From a virus: 20,384 nt of DNA. Made by a program: the position numbers and the translations under genes. Positions within the stretch are counted from its first letter, which is position 1. The number at the start of each line of letters is the position of its first letter. This document shows, one piece after another, positions 1-7,286 of the stretch. The stretch covers positions 1-20,384 of IMG/VR virus record IMGVR_UViG_3300032304_002309. One strand, written 5' to 3'. The notes beneath the pieces were generated by a model that was not told where the DNA came from, ran no database searches, and saw only the letters and a list, made by a program, of their open reading frames with translations.

Positions 1-382
1 AGTGTAATCCCTGACCATCATTCGATCCCTCAAGTGATATTAGTTTAATCAGATTATCCGAATCACCTTTCTTCTTATAAATTTCGTTGAATCCCTTAGC
101 TATTCCCCTTTTGAAGACCTCGGTAAAATAAGCAAAAGCATTAACAGATTTTTCTTCATTAAAATTATACCAATTTTGATACATATCAAGAAGTCCTGAC
201 TGATAACAATCAAGTTTATCGTCATTATTCCAATATCTCATTTTTTTGATGGTTTCTTTGCCAAGTAATTCTAACATTTTCTCAGCTTTCCGTGTTAATT
301 TTCCCTGTGATTTTGATACAAGGATTTCGACATAAAGTTCTCGATTATTTAAATAGATAACATTGGGATTATTTTTTCGAAT
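1..382 (-). CDS. 55: gp55-like late-transcription sigma factor (C-terminus beyond window)
   Basis: The open frame continues off the left edge of the window. The visible protein has YLNNRELYVEIL near the N-terminus, then a sigma region 2-like stretch with NWYNFNEEKSVNAFAYFTE and a basic KRGIAKGFNEIYKKKGD helix. This pattern is characteristic of T4 gp55 homologues, small sigma factors that direct host RNA polymerase to late promoters together with gp33 and the sliding clamp. The start is unresolved. The frame is open from 430, but it has no ATG before residue 36 of the call given here (ATG at 275-277), which would remove the conserved N-terminal block. I chose the ATT at 380-382, which sits 6 nt after an AAAAGG sequence. 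An ATG at 458-460 lies in the same frame but is closed by TAA and TGA stops. Family assignment is fairly confident; the start is not. Confidence 0.7.
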   Translation of the reverse strand, partial: MRKNNPNVIYLNNRELYVEILVSKSQGKLTRKAEKMLELLGKETIKKMRYWNNDDKLDCYQSGLLDMYQNWYNFNEEKSVNAFAYFTEVFKRGIAKGFNEIYKKKGDSDNLIKLISLEGSNDGQGLH

Positions 383-439
383 AAAAAACCTTTTAGATCT
401 TTTATTTAAAGAGTTAAATTGTATTATTAGTCAATAATA

Positions 440-460
440 TTAAAAACGTAATACTTTCAT
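440..460 (-). other. Six-codon mini-ORF (MKVLRF) upstream of the gp55-like gene
   Basis: ATG at 458-460 lies 1 nt after a TAATATATAA box, in the position where other genes of this window have their start codon. It reads MKVLRF and then TAA. It is in the same frame as the gp55-like gene, with TAA and TGA stops between. It could be a short leader peptide or the stranded original start of the sigma gene after mutation. There is no evidence that it is translated. Confidence 0.25.
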
Positions 461-461
461 G

Positions 462-471
462 TTATATATTA
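462..471 (-). promoter_or_regulatory. Promoter-like box TAATATATAA upstream of gp55-like gene
   Basis: Exact TAATATATAA on the minus strand, the same 10-mer found before the genes starting at 1813, 4665 and 13188. Proposed as a late-type -10 box by analogy with T4 TATAAATA. Confidence 0.45.
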
Positions 472-499
472 AACTAACTATTAGTTTTAAAAAGGCACA

Positions 500-528
500 A
501 AAAAACCTCGAAAATTTCGAGGTTTTTT
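500..528. terminator. Bidirectional rho-independent terminator
   Basis: A perfect inverted repeat, A6-CCTCGAAA / TTTCGAGG-T6 around a single central A (in practice a CCTCG/CGAGG core with a short loop). It lies 5 nt beyond the stop of the minus-strand gene ending at 533. The T-run is present on both strands, so it can stop transcription in either direction. It separates the 426-residue protein gene from the gp55-like gene. Confidence 0.85.
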
Positions 529-532
529 ATTT

Positions 533-1813
533 TTAGAATTTAATTCTTTCTTTATATTGAATTTCTTTCACAGCTTGTAATTCAACACTAAGAATATTTT
601 CTCTTTTTTGAAGATTTACTAAAGCTTCTTTTAGAACTTTAGTTTCACCCAACATTTGAAGAGAAGCTTTAACTTTGCTAACATTAAATTTAACATCTTC
701 TAATTTAAGAGTGATTTCTCTTTCTTTATCTTCAAGCTTTTTCTTAGTAACTACTTCCTTATTCAATTTATTCTCATAGAAATAAGTTAAATCAAAATTC
801 AATTCATTTCTAACTTCATTAACCAATTCAAGAGCTGATTCATATTTAAAGAATGAGTAACCATATCTCTCATCACATCTATAAACAAATAAACTATTTT
901 TATAATTGAAAGCAAATACTTCTAAAGTAGGATTAATAAGATTAGAAACTCTCTTAACTACATCTAATTCAACAAAAGAATCTAAATTCTTAGCAACTTC
1001 TTGAATCAAAGGATAGAAATTTTTATTCACGATAGGAATAACCGGAGATTGGAAAATACTCTCAAGTGTTGATTCTTCATTTAACTCATCTTCGTTAATG
1101 AATAAACCTTTCTTAGAAACACCTAATCCAACAGTCAAATATTCAGAAATTCTGAAATCAATTCTACTCTCATTAATATAACAAAACTGAAGAGCTGTTT
1201 GTAAAGTTCTTAAAGTTCTAAATCTAGCCTCGTCTTTTACATGATTTTCTAAAAGAGTTTTATCAATAGCATTTTCACTTAAAAGAAACCAAGAATCTTT
1301 AATAAAAGCAATGTGTCCATCTTCAACTTGCTCTACAATAGTATAAACAGATTCAGCCTTTCCACCATTTAAAAGATTTTGTTTTTTCTCAGGAGATTTC
1401 GTCAAATTATGAACAAACAATTTAATTTCTGGAACCCAGTCATAAACTGCTAATTCGTTAAGAACTTTTGACATTCTATCTTGATCTGTTTCAAGATTTA
1501 TAGTTTGTAAAAGAACATTTAAAGGTTGTCTATACAATTCACCTTGATTTTTAGAATTGATAACATTATAAAGATTTTTCAATTCATATAATAACTCAAA
1601 CTGAGCCATATCATCATTTAATCCTTCAAGGAAAAGCTTTACTTGTTTGTCATATGTATAAGGCTTTAATCTCTCATTTAAAGAGTAAACCATTTGCTTT
1701 TCAGCAAATTCAGTATAATTATTAAGGTGACCCTCAACAACATAAGCTACGTCTGACTGTTCGAAAGTCAAAGACTTTTTAAAGTTGAAAAGCTCAAGTT
1801 TTAGATTCTTCAT
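533..1813 (-). CDS. Unrecognised 426-residue phage protein with C-terminal coiled coil
   Basis: I do not recognise this family. The protein is soluble, with no signal peptide or membrane segment visible. Residues 1-340 are mixed alpha/beta with no catalytic motif I can name. Residues about 345-420 are rich in K, E, L and V in heptad-like spacing (for example VTKKKLEDKEREITLKLEDV) and look like a coiled coil or long helical hairpin. The ATG at 1811-1813 is preceded by a TAATATATAA box 26 nt upstream but no clear Shine-Dalgarno. The gene is followed almost immediately by a strong terminator, so it is probably a self-contained, well-expressed unit. Its position between gp15 and the sigma gene suggests a virion or late protein, but that is only an inference. 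Confidence 0.8.
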   Translation of the reverse strand: MKNLKLELFNFKKSLTFEQSDVAYVVEGHLNNYTEFAEKQMVYSLNERLKPYTYDKQVKLFLEGLNDDMAQFELLYELKNLYNVINSKNQGELYRQPLNVLLQTINLETDQDRMSKVLNELAVYDWVPEIKLFVHNLTKSPEKKQNLLNGGKAESVYTIVEQVEDGHIAFIKDSWFLLSENAIDKTLLENHVKDEARFRTLRTLQTALQFCYINESRIDFRISEYLTVGLGVSKKGLFINEDELNEESTLESIFQSPVIPIVNKNFYPLIQEVAKNLDSFVELDVVKRVSNLINPTLEVFAFNYKNSLFVYRCDERYGYSFFKYESALELVNEVRNELNFDLTYFYENKLNKEVVTKKKLEDKEREITLKLEDVKFNVSKVKASLQMLGETKVLKEALVNLQKRENILSVELQAVKEIQYKERIKF

Positions 1814-1839
1814 ATTTTAAAAGTTTATTTTTTATATTC

Positions 1840-1849
1840 TTATATATTA
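1840..1849 (-). promoter_or_regulatory. Promoter-like box TAATATATAA before the 426-residue gene
   Basis: Exact TAATATATAA on the minus strand, 26 nt upstream of the ATG at 1811-1813. Long-spacing class. Confidence 0.5.
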
Positions 1850-1880
1850 CATTCGAAAAACGACTTTTTACTATTTTTTA

Positions 1881-2633
1881 CTATTTATTTTGTGATAAAT
1901 CGTCTAAATTAGCATTCGGATTTGAAGGACGTGGATTTCCAGTCCTTAAAGCAATAATATTGTTGAACCAACGAGTTCTAAAAGGTTTAACCTCAACATT
2001 AGTAATGAATGCCGGATAAAATGTCTGGACTTCCAAAGAAGCAGTCAATTTAATTGTATTATCACTTTTTAGATTTTTCTCCCTCACAATTTCAATGCCA
2101 TTATTATCTGGCTGCATCATTATAGCATCAATGTTCATATAATTATGCTCAAAATACATATACTTATAAAGCCATAAAGTATTCATAATCGCTTGTGAAC
2201 ATTTAAACACATCCACTTCACTCTTTAGTAAAATCTGTAAATCATAAGTAGCAGTGATAGGTATAGCTCTTAACTTATTCAGAACTCTCTTTGCCTCAAC
2301 ATTATCCTCAACCACATTCCTTAACCAAATATTTGGATTTCTAAATTCATCTGAACGAATAACCCAACTCGTTAGTGTGACATGACCTCTTGGAATTTGG
2401 TCAGTATTCAATTCAACAAATCTGTTCTGTGAAACTATATCATCAGTAAAAGCATCCAATAAAAATCTATCATCACCAGTTAAAGAGTAATAAAATGGAA
2501 CGTTAACCTCAACATCACCACTTGTAAACCGATTAATCCACTTAACTCTTCCCTCAAGAGTGTCCAAAACACACATGGTCAGGTCTCTCAGAAATACTTC
2601 ATCGAAATTAAACTTTTCACCTATCATAATCAT
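1881..2633 (-). CDS. 15: gp15-like tail sheath stabiliser / tail terminator
   Basis: The 250-residue protein resembles T4 gp15 in size and pattern. An early segment EVNVPFYYSLTGDDRF corresponds to the gp15 'I-R-V-P-I-T-Y' region. A middle block PITATYDLQILLKSEVDVFKCSQAI matches 'P-I-K-M-I-Y-E-L-S-I-F-T-R-Y-E-D-D-M-F-Q-I'. A C-terminal beta segment LTASLEVQTFYPAF matches 'W-S-L-T-F-E-V-N-G-W-M-Y-P-P'. In T4, gp15 forms the hexameric ring that caps the tube and sheath and joins tail to head. The C-terminal tail after about residue 230 is rich in N and P and likely disordered. The start may be the first ATG (2631-2633), which runs directly out of the TAATATATAT box, or the third codon (ATG at 2625-2627). 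The comparison is from memory, not an alignment search. Confidence 0.62.
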   Translation of the reverse strand: MIMIGEKFNFDEVFLRDLTMCVLDTLEGRVKWINRFTSGDVEVNVPFYYSLTGDDRFLLDAFTDDIVSQNRFVELNTDQIPRGHVTLTSWVIRSDEFRNPNIWLRNVVEDNVEAKRVLNKLRAIPITATYDLQILLKSEVDVFKCSQAIMNTLWLYKYMYFEHNYMNIDAIMMQPDNNGIEIVREKNLKSDNTIKLTASLEVQTFYPAFITNVEVKPFRTRWFNNIIALRTGNPRPSNPNANLDDLSQNK

Positions 2634-2641
2634 ATATATTA
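2630..2641. promoter_or_regulatory. Shared divergent promoter-like element between gp15 and the clamp loader
   Basis: The near-palindrome TCATATATATTA reads TAATATATAT toward the minus-strand gene 15 and TCATATATAT toward the plus-strand clamp loader (ATG at 2661, 21 nt on). Only 27 bp separate the two start codons, so both genes must use this segment. Confidence 0.4.
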
Positions 2642-2660
2642 GAACTTTAATCTCCGCATC

Positions 2661-3623
2661 ATGTCAATTCAAAATTTATTACTCTGGGAAAAATGGCGTC
2701 CAAAAAAATTAGAAGATACTATACTTCCTGAACGTATCAAAAAACACTTTGAAATGGGTGTTACGAAAAACTATATTTTCTACGGAAACTACGGAATAGG
2801 CAAAACAACTTTAGCTAGAATTTTAATTGGTAAATATTCAAAAGATAAAGCTTTTTTAGAAATAAATTCATCACTCTATACATCCATTGATGTACTTCGT
2901 AGTGAAATTGAAAAATTTTGTAAAACTGTTCCAATGTTTGATTCAGAAGATCCAATTAAATACGTCTTCCTTGATGAGTTTGAAAGGGTAAGTCAACAAT
3001 ATCAAGACGGACTGAAAGCTTTCATCGAACAATATCACCACAATGTTCGATTTATCTTAACCACAAACCACTACAATAAAATATCAGATGGTATTAAATC
3101 AAGATTTACCGCTATTAACTTTGATACACAAAGCCCTGAGGAAGAAAAAATGGTTAAAAACGGAATCTTTAAAAGAATAACAGATGTTGTTTGTCCAAAA
3201 GAAAATCTAACCATAGAAAAAGAAGTTTTGATTTCTCTAATCAATAAGAAATATCCTGATATACGTTCAATTTTCGTTGAGTTACAAAATATTAAAGATA
3301 CCGGCGAAGTTTCATCAACTGGTTCTAATGTAAATAATAAACTAAAAACTGATACTTATAACTTGATTTATGATAAATCAGCTGATTATGAAAAGATTTA
3401 TCATTTTCTTATGACACTTTATGGTGCTGAAAAAATAGATTTACTTTTTCAAATCTTAGGAAGAACATTTATTGAGTGGTCTTTACAAGAGGGTAAAAAT
3501 GTTGATAAACTTTTCAAGTGTAATTATGTAATTTCTGATTATCGTTCAAAATTAGATTCACAATCCGATCCAATAATTCTTGGAATGTCCGTTATCGGTA
3601 AGTTAAGAGATATTTTACTTTGA
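2661..3623 (+). CDS. 44: gp44-like clamp-loader ATPase (RFC small subunit / DnaX type)
   Basis: An AAA+ ATPase of 320 residues, close to T4 gp44 in length. It begins with the family hallmark LLWEKWRPKKLEDTILPE. Walker A is GNYGIGKTT at residues 42-50. Walker B is YVFLDEFE around 101-108, with D105 and E106. Sensor 1 is LTTNHYNK around 133-140. The SRF motif carrying the arginine finger is KSRFTAINF around 146-154. With gp62 this protein would load the sliding clamp (gp45) for the replicative polymerase, and in T4-like phages the same clamp activates late transcription. No gp62 or gp45 gene lies nearby in this window. The 3' end overlaps the convergent frameshifted gene by 9 bp. Confidence 0.9.
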   Translation: MSIQNLLLWEKWRPKKLEDTILPERIKKHFEMGVTKNYIFYGNYGIGKTTLARILIGKYSKDKAFLEINSSLYTSIDVLRSEIEKFCKTVPMFDSEDPIKYVFLDEFERVSQQYQDGLKAFIEQYHHNVRFILTTNHYNKISDGIKSRFTAINFDTQSPEEEKMVKNGIFKRITDVVCPKENLTIEKEVLISLINKKYPDIRSIFVELQNIKDTGEVSSTGSNVNNKLKTDTYNLIYDKSADYEKIYHFLMTLYGAEKIDLLFQILGRTFIEWSLQEGKNVDKLFKCNYVISDYRSKLDSQSDPIILGMSVIGKLRDILL

Positions 3624-4623
3624 TTCTATCCATTCTATCATCTTAGGTAAAAAAGCATCATCAACAAGATAATATTCTTTACAAACAAAAGTTATTTCTT
3701 GTTCACCGATTTCTTCCATATCACCATCTTGATATCCCTGAACAATTTGATACATGCTATCCATAGCATCTTTTTTAACTTCCTCTGTCATAACTTTCTC
3801 AAAATCATCTAAATTCATTTTTGGAATCCAGATTAAATCTTTTCTTAATTCCTCTTGTTCTATATCAGGAGAAACAGAATATTTCTCTGGATTTTCCCTA
3901 ACTTCGCCTAAAATTCTTGGAATTTGATTCAAACCAATTTCTATTCCCTTATATGAATATCGCCCCTCTCCTCCACCTTTACACCAACTCCATTGATCTC
4001 TTTTTTGTCCAGGTTCACCATATACTTCCCACCATCTATCCATCATATACTCTTCATCGATATAATTATCTCCAATATAATTAACATACCAATCCTTCAA
4101 TTCAATATCAGAATATAAATCCTTTATCTCTGGATTCCAGAAATAACGATACTCACCAATTGGAAAAAATATAAAACTAACCTGTCTTTTTCTTTCCACA
4201 CCATCTTGCTTATCAACAAATCTTGAGTAATCTTTTGCATTTAGTGGTTGTTTAGTTGCAAAAGTACCACTACCTCTTAAAGGAAATCCAAACTTATCAG
4301 AAAATAAATTATCAAACTCTTCTGATCTTGTCTCATATCGAGTGCATATCTATTAACACGAGATTGTTTTTTACCTAATCCTTTAACAATCTCATTAATT
4401 TCCCCTTTAACTCCTCTAAATAGAATTGATTCACTATCTTTCATCTCACCTAGAAATTCTGAACAATCCTTTTCTAAAATTTGAAATATTTTTTCCAATC
4501 TTCATCAGAATATAAATTATTAAAATCTCTTTTACATTTTTCCTTATAATCATCAAAAGCCTTCACCGATGATTTACCGGTTGGAAATTGGAAGAACTCG
4601 TTGATTGTCATTAAGTATTTCAT
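3615..4623 (-). pseudogene. Frameshifted gene, possibly ADP-ribosyltransferase-like
   Basis: Three consecutive minus-strand frames make one protein of about 336 residues if two single-base losses are restored. Frame 1 runs from ATG 4621-4623 (MKYLMTINEFFQF...) to a TAG at 4474. Adding one A to the A6 run at 4489-4494 joins it to the frame read until about 4340 (SILFRGVKGEINEIVKGLGK, then SRVNRYA). One more base near 4335-4345 joins that to TRYETRSEEFDNLFSDKFGF and on to the stop at 3615. The order LFRG ... SRxNR ... T ... FDxxFxxKFG ... GTFATK ... FFPIGEYRYFWNPEIKDLY recalls a phage family I associate with ADP-ribosyltransferase-like virion proteins, but I cannot point to a certain R-S-E catalytic triad. 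It is either a decayed gene or two homopolymer-type sequencing errors. The N-terminus resembles a capsid-targeting peptide. Confidence 0.7.
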
Positions 4624-4627
4624 CTAT

Positions 4628-4637
4628 CTATATATTA
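4628..4637 (-). promoter_or_regulatory. Promoter-like box TAATATATAG before the frameshifted gene
   Basis: Exact TAATATATAG, 4 nt upstream of the ATG at 4621-4623. Short-spacing class. It lies only 14 bp from the opposite-facing box of gene 25. Confidence 0.45.
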
Positions 4638-4651
4638 AGAAACCGAATTTA

Positions 4652-4661
4652 TAATATATAA
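4652..4661 (+). promoter_or_regulatory. Promoter-like box TAATATATAA before gene 25
   Basis: Exact TAATATATAA, 3 nt upstream of the gene 25 ATG at 4665. No Shine-Dalgarno is visible. If this is a -10 box, transcription would start at or within the start codon (leaderless mRNA). Confidence 0.5.
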
Positions 4662-4664
4662 CTT

Positions 4665-5042
4665 ATGGCAGAATTTGATTTCAGAGATTTTTATATTGGA
4701 TATGAAGGTCATCCACGCTTCACAATTAATAAAATCATCACAGATGATATAATTAGAGTGATTGTCCAAAAATACGAAATGATACTCTTTACAAATAAAG
4801 GCGAGTTATTTGGAGATCCAGATTTCGGATGTGATTTAACTAAACTTCTTTTTGAAACTAAAATATCAGCCGAAGCCGTAAAATCTACAATTATCGGACA
4901 AATAAACACTTATATAAGTGAACTACAAGGAACCAATTACACACTAGAGGTAACATTTCAACAAGACCCAGAGAATTACCAAGACATCATGATAGTTGAT
5001 TTCACACTACTGGATTACGAAGTTAAAGCTATCGTTTCTTAG
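4665..5042 (+). CDS. 25: gp25-like baseplate wedge protein
   Basis: 125 residues, close to T4 gp25 (132). It has the GPW/gp25 family core: an N-terminal alpha/beta part, then FTNKGELFGDPDFGCDLTKLLFE, where the family has a 'GER...PdfGc.L...lFe' signature. A helix VKSTIIGQINTYIS follows, then the C-terminal strands EVTFQQDPE and IMIVDFTL. In T4 gp25 is a conserved core wedge subunit that binds gp6 and the sheath initiator region and is needed for sheath assembly. The stop overlaps the remnant stop of the giant gene on the opposite strand by 4 bases (TTAG at 5039-5042), which looks like the original convergent gene arrangement. An incomplete second copy lies at 5175-5429. Confidence 0.88.
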   Translation: MAEFDFRDFYIGYEGHPRFTINKIITDDIIRVIVQKYEMILFTNKGELFGDPDFGCDLTKLLFETKISAEAVKSTIIGQINTYISELQGTNYTLEVTFQQDPENYQDIMIVDFTLLDYEVKAIVS

Positions 5043-5170
5043 TTTGTATAAACTATTGGTATTACAGCATTTATATACTGCTTGGTAGTAAGATTTGTAT
5101 AAGATTCTAATTCTCTCAAATCCAATATACCTTTAATTTCATAGTTCTTTTTATCACGATAGTTAGAACC
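5039..5170 (-). pseudogene. Orphan 3' end of the giant baseplate gene
   Basis: The minus strand here encodes the last 40-odd residues of a protein homologous to the C-terminus of the giant gene at 7287-13103. It ends ESYTNLTTKQYINAVIPIVY plus TN and a stop, where the intact gene has ESYTNLTSKQYTNSVIGIVY plus TGQ. The upstream 74 bp (5097-5170) are identical to 7348-7421. The homology breaks abruptly at 5170/5171, where sequence matching gene 25 begins. It has no start and is not expected to be expressed. It marks where the giant gene ended before the insertion. Confidence 0.85.
5097..5170. repeat. 74-bp direct repeat, copy 1
   Basis: Base-for-base identical to 7348-7421 and in the same orientation. 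The two copies are 2251 bp apart and bracket the second gene 25 fragment, the nuclease gene and the last 61 bp of the giant gene. Confidence 0.93.
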
Positions 5171-5174
5171 TTTA

Positions 5175-5429
5175 TTTACAAATAAAGGAGAGTTATTTGG
5201 AGATCCAAATTTTGGAGCTGATCTAACTAAACTACTCTTTGAAACAAAAATATCTGCTCAAGCTGTAAAAGCAATTATAGTCTCACAAATTAATGCCTAT
5301 ATCACAGAACTACAAAATACAAGTTATACTTTAGGAGTAACCTTCCAACAAGATCCTGAAAATTATCAAGATGTTATGTTAGTCGATTTTACACTATCTG
5401 ATTATGAAATAAAAGCCATTATTTCTTAA
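5175..5429 (+). pseudogene. 25: Second, diverged 3' two-thirds of gene 25
   Basis: These 255 nt align without gaps to 4788-5042 at an offset of 387. They encode 84 residues starting FTNKGELFGDPNFGADLTKL and ending KAIIS, with about 67 of 84 residues identical to the intact gp25. Many differences are silent or conservative and there is no internal stop. So this copy diverged under selection, most likely in a related phage, and was not duplicated recently in place. It lacks roughly the first 41 codons and any start signal, so it should be non-functional here. Its last 11 bases overlap the end of the convergent nuclease gene. Confidence 0.88.
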
Positions 5430-7224
5430 CTATTAATTCAAATTTCAATTTACCACAATCATATATCTTCAATAAATCCAATTTGGATTCTGATATATTT
5501 GTCCTTGACTTTCTAAATCTAGATTTATGTAATCTTTTTCTATTTATAATATATTTGTAATCGGGACTTCCATCTGAAATTTTAATAAAATTCAAAGATT
5601 CATATAACTTACCATCAGACCAATCTTTATCAGCATAAGAAACAATTCTCAAAGGATTATAATTTACTATGAAATAATTTAAAAGTTTAGATGCACCACC
5701 AACAACAGAAGTATTTAAAATACTACAAAATCTCGATAGATTCCATTCATTACTCGGCATTAATTTACGACCCTCAAAGTGATCAAATGTCATTAGTGAC
5801 ACTAAATTATCATCATAAAACAATCCGATTTTTAAAACACTACTAACCTTTGATTGGATATGATTATCTTCCAAAAATCTATTACACAAATTAGAATCAT
5901 TTAAAATTCTAACCTCACACTTTCTTGCAAATATCTTTGTTTTTGCATTTCCTATTAAATAGGATATCATGGACTTAACTATATTTTGTTTAAGATCCCA
6001 ATCATCTTCCCATATATGCACTATACGTATGCCATTATTTTTAAAATAAATAGTTTTATCAGAATGATAATTTTTATTTTTAAATCTATCAGAATGCCAA
6101 TATAATCCATTAAATTCAAAACCCAACCTCAATTCTGGTAGGTATATATCAATCTCTTGTCTATTATCTCTATAAGATTGTATAATTTCACTATCATAGA
6201 TACTTTTAATAAATTCAAATAATAACTGCTCTTTGATAGACTGACTATTACCTATTTTGTGACAATTAGTACATAGCGGTAGGTGTGAATTTTCCCTCCA
6301 AAAGAAAGCATCAGAATTTATCTCAAAGTTATGATCTTTTCCACAATCACAATTAAATAAAGATATCCCGTTTTCTATGTATCTAATGAAATTAGGATGA
6401 TTTCCAATTATTGTTGTTTTGTAAAAATGATCACTTGATGTATAATTAAAGGCCCCATATTTCTCTAAATTGGTTTGTTTAATCTTTTGTTTAATAAAAT
6501 CTGACTGCAGAACATATTCAACACCATATCTTTCTAAATTTGTCTGTTTAATCCTATCTTTAACTTCTTTTAATTGTGATGTAAATTCAACACCATATTT
6601 TTCTAAATTGGTTTGTTTAGATTTTTCTTTATATTCATCAGTTTTAGCATAATTATCAACGCCATATCTTTCTATGGTAGTATTCTTTAATTTTTGACTT
6701 ATCTGTTTATTCTGCAAAACATATTCTACCCCATATTTTTCTAAATTTGTCTGTCTAATTCTATCTTTAAATTCATCAGTCTTAGTATATGATGAAGCTC
6801 CATATTTTTCTAAATTGGTCTGTTTTGATTTTTCTTTATACTCATTTGTTTTAGTATAATTATCAAAACCATATTTTTCCAAATTAGTCTTAACAATACT
6901 ATCCCTAACCTCTTTTAACTGAAGAGTATGCTCTACACCATATTTAATGATATTATTCTCATTTCTTTTTTTACTCATACAAATTCTATTGTTACAACAA
7001 CATTTATTTTGTATTTTTAATTGTTTAATATATTTGTAGTATTGTTTAGTAAAAACAATTCCACAATAATCACAAGATACAGAAACCTCTAAATGTGAAT
7101 TTTTAGATAAATTTTCTATTTTAATTGTAAGTGTATCCCCTATCTTAATAGATTTTGAGATCCTCCTATAAAAAATTAAGTTTTTTTTGTCTATTTTAAT
7201 ATCTATTGACTCTGTTAATAACAT
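5419..7224 (-). CDS. Free-standing homing-endonuclease-like protein with eight 23-residue repeats and a C-terminal GNAT-like domain
   Basis: 601 residues. Residues 51-82 hold a Cys-rich zinc-finger-like module (CDYC, then CCC and C). Residues 92-275 are eight 23-residue repeats with core LEKYGVxxYxKTDEYKEKxK, the pattern seen in DNA-binding regions of phage homing endonucleases. Residues 292-321 form another Cys pair module. Residues about 330-410 are a Vsr/PD-(D/E)XK-type nuclease: SIKEQLLFEFI, EIDIYLPELRLGFEFNGLYWHSD, a lysine-rich stretch, then GIRIVHIWEDDW. Residues about 434-560 (KIGLFYDDNLVSLMTFD, LSRFCSILNTSVVGGASKLL, IVSYADKDWSDGKLYESLNF) look like a GNAT/Mom-type acyltransferase fold. 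The protein would cut a neighbouring allele lacking the gene and spread by recombination. It sits between gene 25 and the giant gene and is linked to a duplicated junction. The ATG at 7222-7224 lies 3 nt from a TAATATATAG box. Confidence 0.82.
   Translation of the reverse strand: MLLTESIDIKIDKKNLIFYRRISKSIKIGDTLTIKIENLSKNSHLEVSVSCDYCGIVFTKQYYKYIKQLKIQNKCCCNNRICMSKKRNENNIIKYGVEHTLQLKEVRDSIVKTNLEKYGFDNYTKTNEYKEKSKQTNLEKYGASSYTKTDEFKDRIRQTNLEKYGVEYVLQNKQISQKLKNTTIERYGVDNYAKTDEYKEKSKQTNLEKYGVEFTSQLKEVKDRIKQTNLERYGVEYVLQSDFIKQKIKQTNLEKYGAFNYTSSDHFYKTTIIGNHPNFIRYIENGISLFNCDCGKDHNFEINSDAFFWRENSHLPLCTNCHKIGNSQSIKEQLLFEFIKSIYDSEIIQSYRDNRQEIDIYLPELRLGFEFNGLYWHSDRFKNKNYHSDKTIYFKNNGIRIVHIWEDDWDLKQNIVKSMISYLIGNAKTKIFARKCEVRILNDSNLCNRFLEDNHIQSKVSSVLKIGLFYDDNLVSLMTFDHFEGRKLMPSNEWNLSRFCSILNTSVVGGASKLLNYFIVNYNPLRIVSYADKDWSDGKLYESLNFIKISDGSPDYKYIINRKRLHKSRFRKSRTNISESKLDLLKIYDCGKLKFELIVKK
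6400..6951 (-). repeat. Eight in-frame 69-bp coding repeats (23 residues each)
   Basis: Residues 92-275 of the nuclease divide exactly into eight units of 23 residues with no length variation. Units start at residues 92, 115, 138, 161, 184, 207, 230 and 253. The most constant positions are LEKYG at the start and K-x-TN at the end of each unit. The nucleotide copies have diverged, so this is an old protein repeat, not a recent slippage product. Confidence 0.9.
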
Positions 7225-7244
7225 ATACTATATATTATAGTATA
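7224..7244 (-). promoter_or_regulatory. Promoter-like box inside a small hairpin at the first nuclease gene start
   Basis: TAATATATAG on the minus strand (7228-7237) is embedded in an inverted repeat, TATACTATA-ATA-TATAGTATA. The last arm base is the A of the start ATG. The box lies 3 nt from the start. Confidence 0.45.
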
Positions 7245-7286
7245 GCTCCCTATTTTGTTATTAAAGTTAGATTATTTTAATAAAAA

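Noticed and set aside
4709-4909. Minus-strand open frame across gene 25
   Set aside because: It is a shadow of gene 25, with composition and translated sequence unlike any protein family and no start signal.
6400-6951. Regular 69-bp periodicity that could look like a CRISPR or satellite array
   Set aside because: The repeats are in frame, diverged at the nucleotide level, have no spacer/repeat alternation, and encode 23-residue protein repeats in a nuclease.
5419-7224. Group I intron or intein around the nuclease genes
   Set aside because: The nucleases sit between genes, gene 25 and the giant gene are continuous, and I saw no intron core or intein splice motifs.
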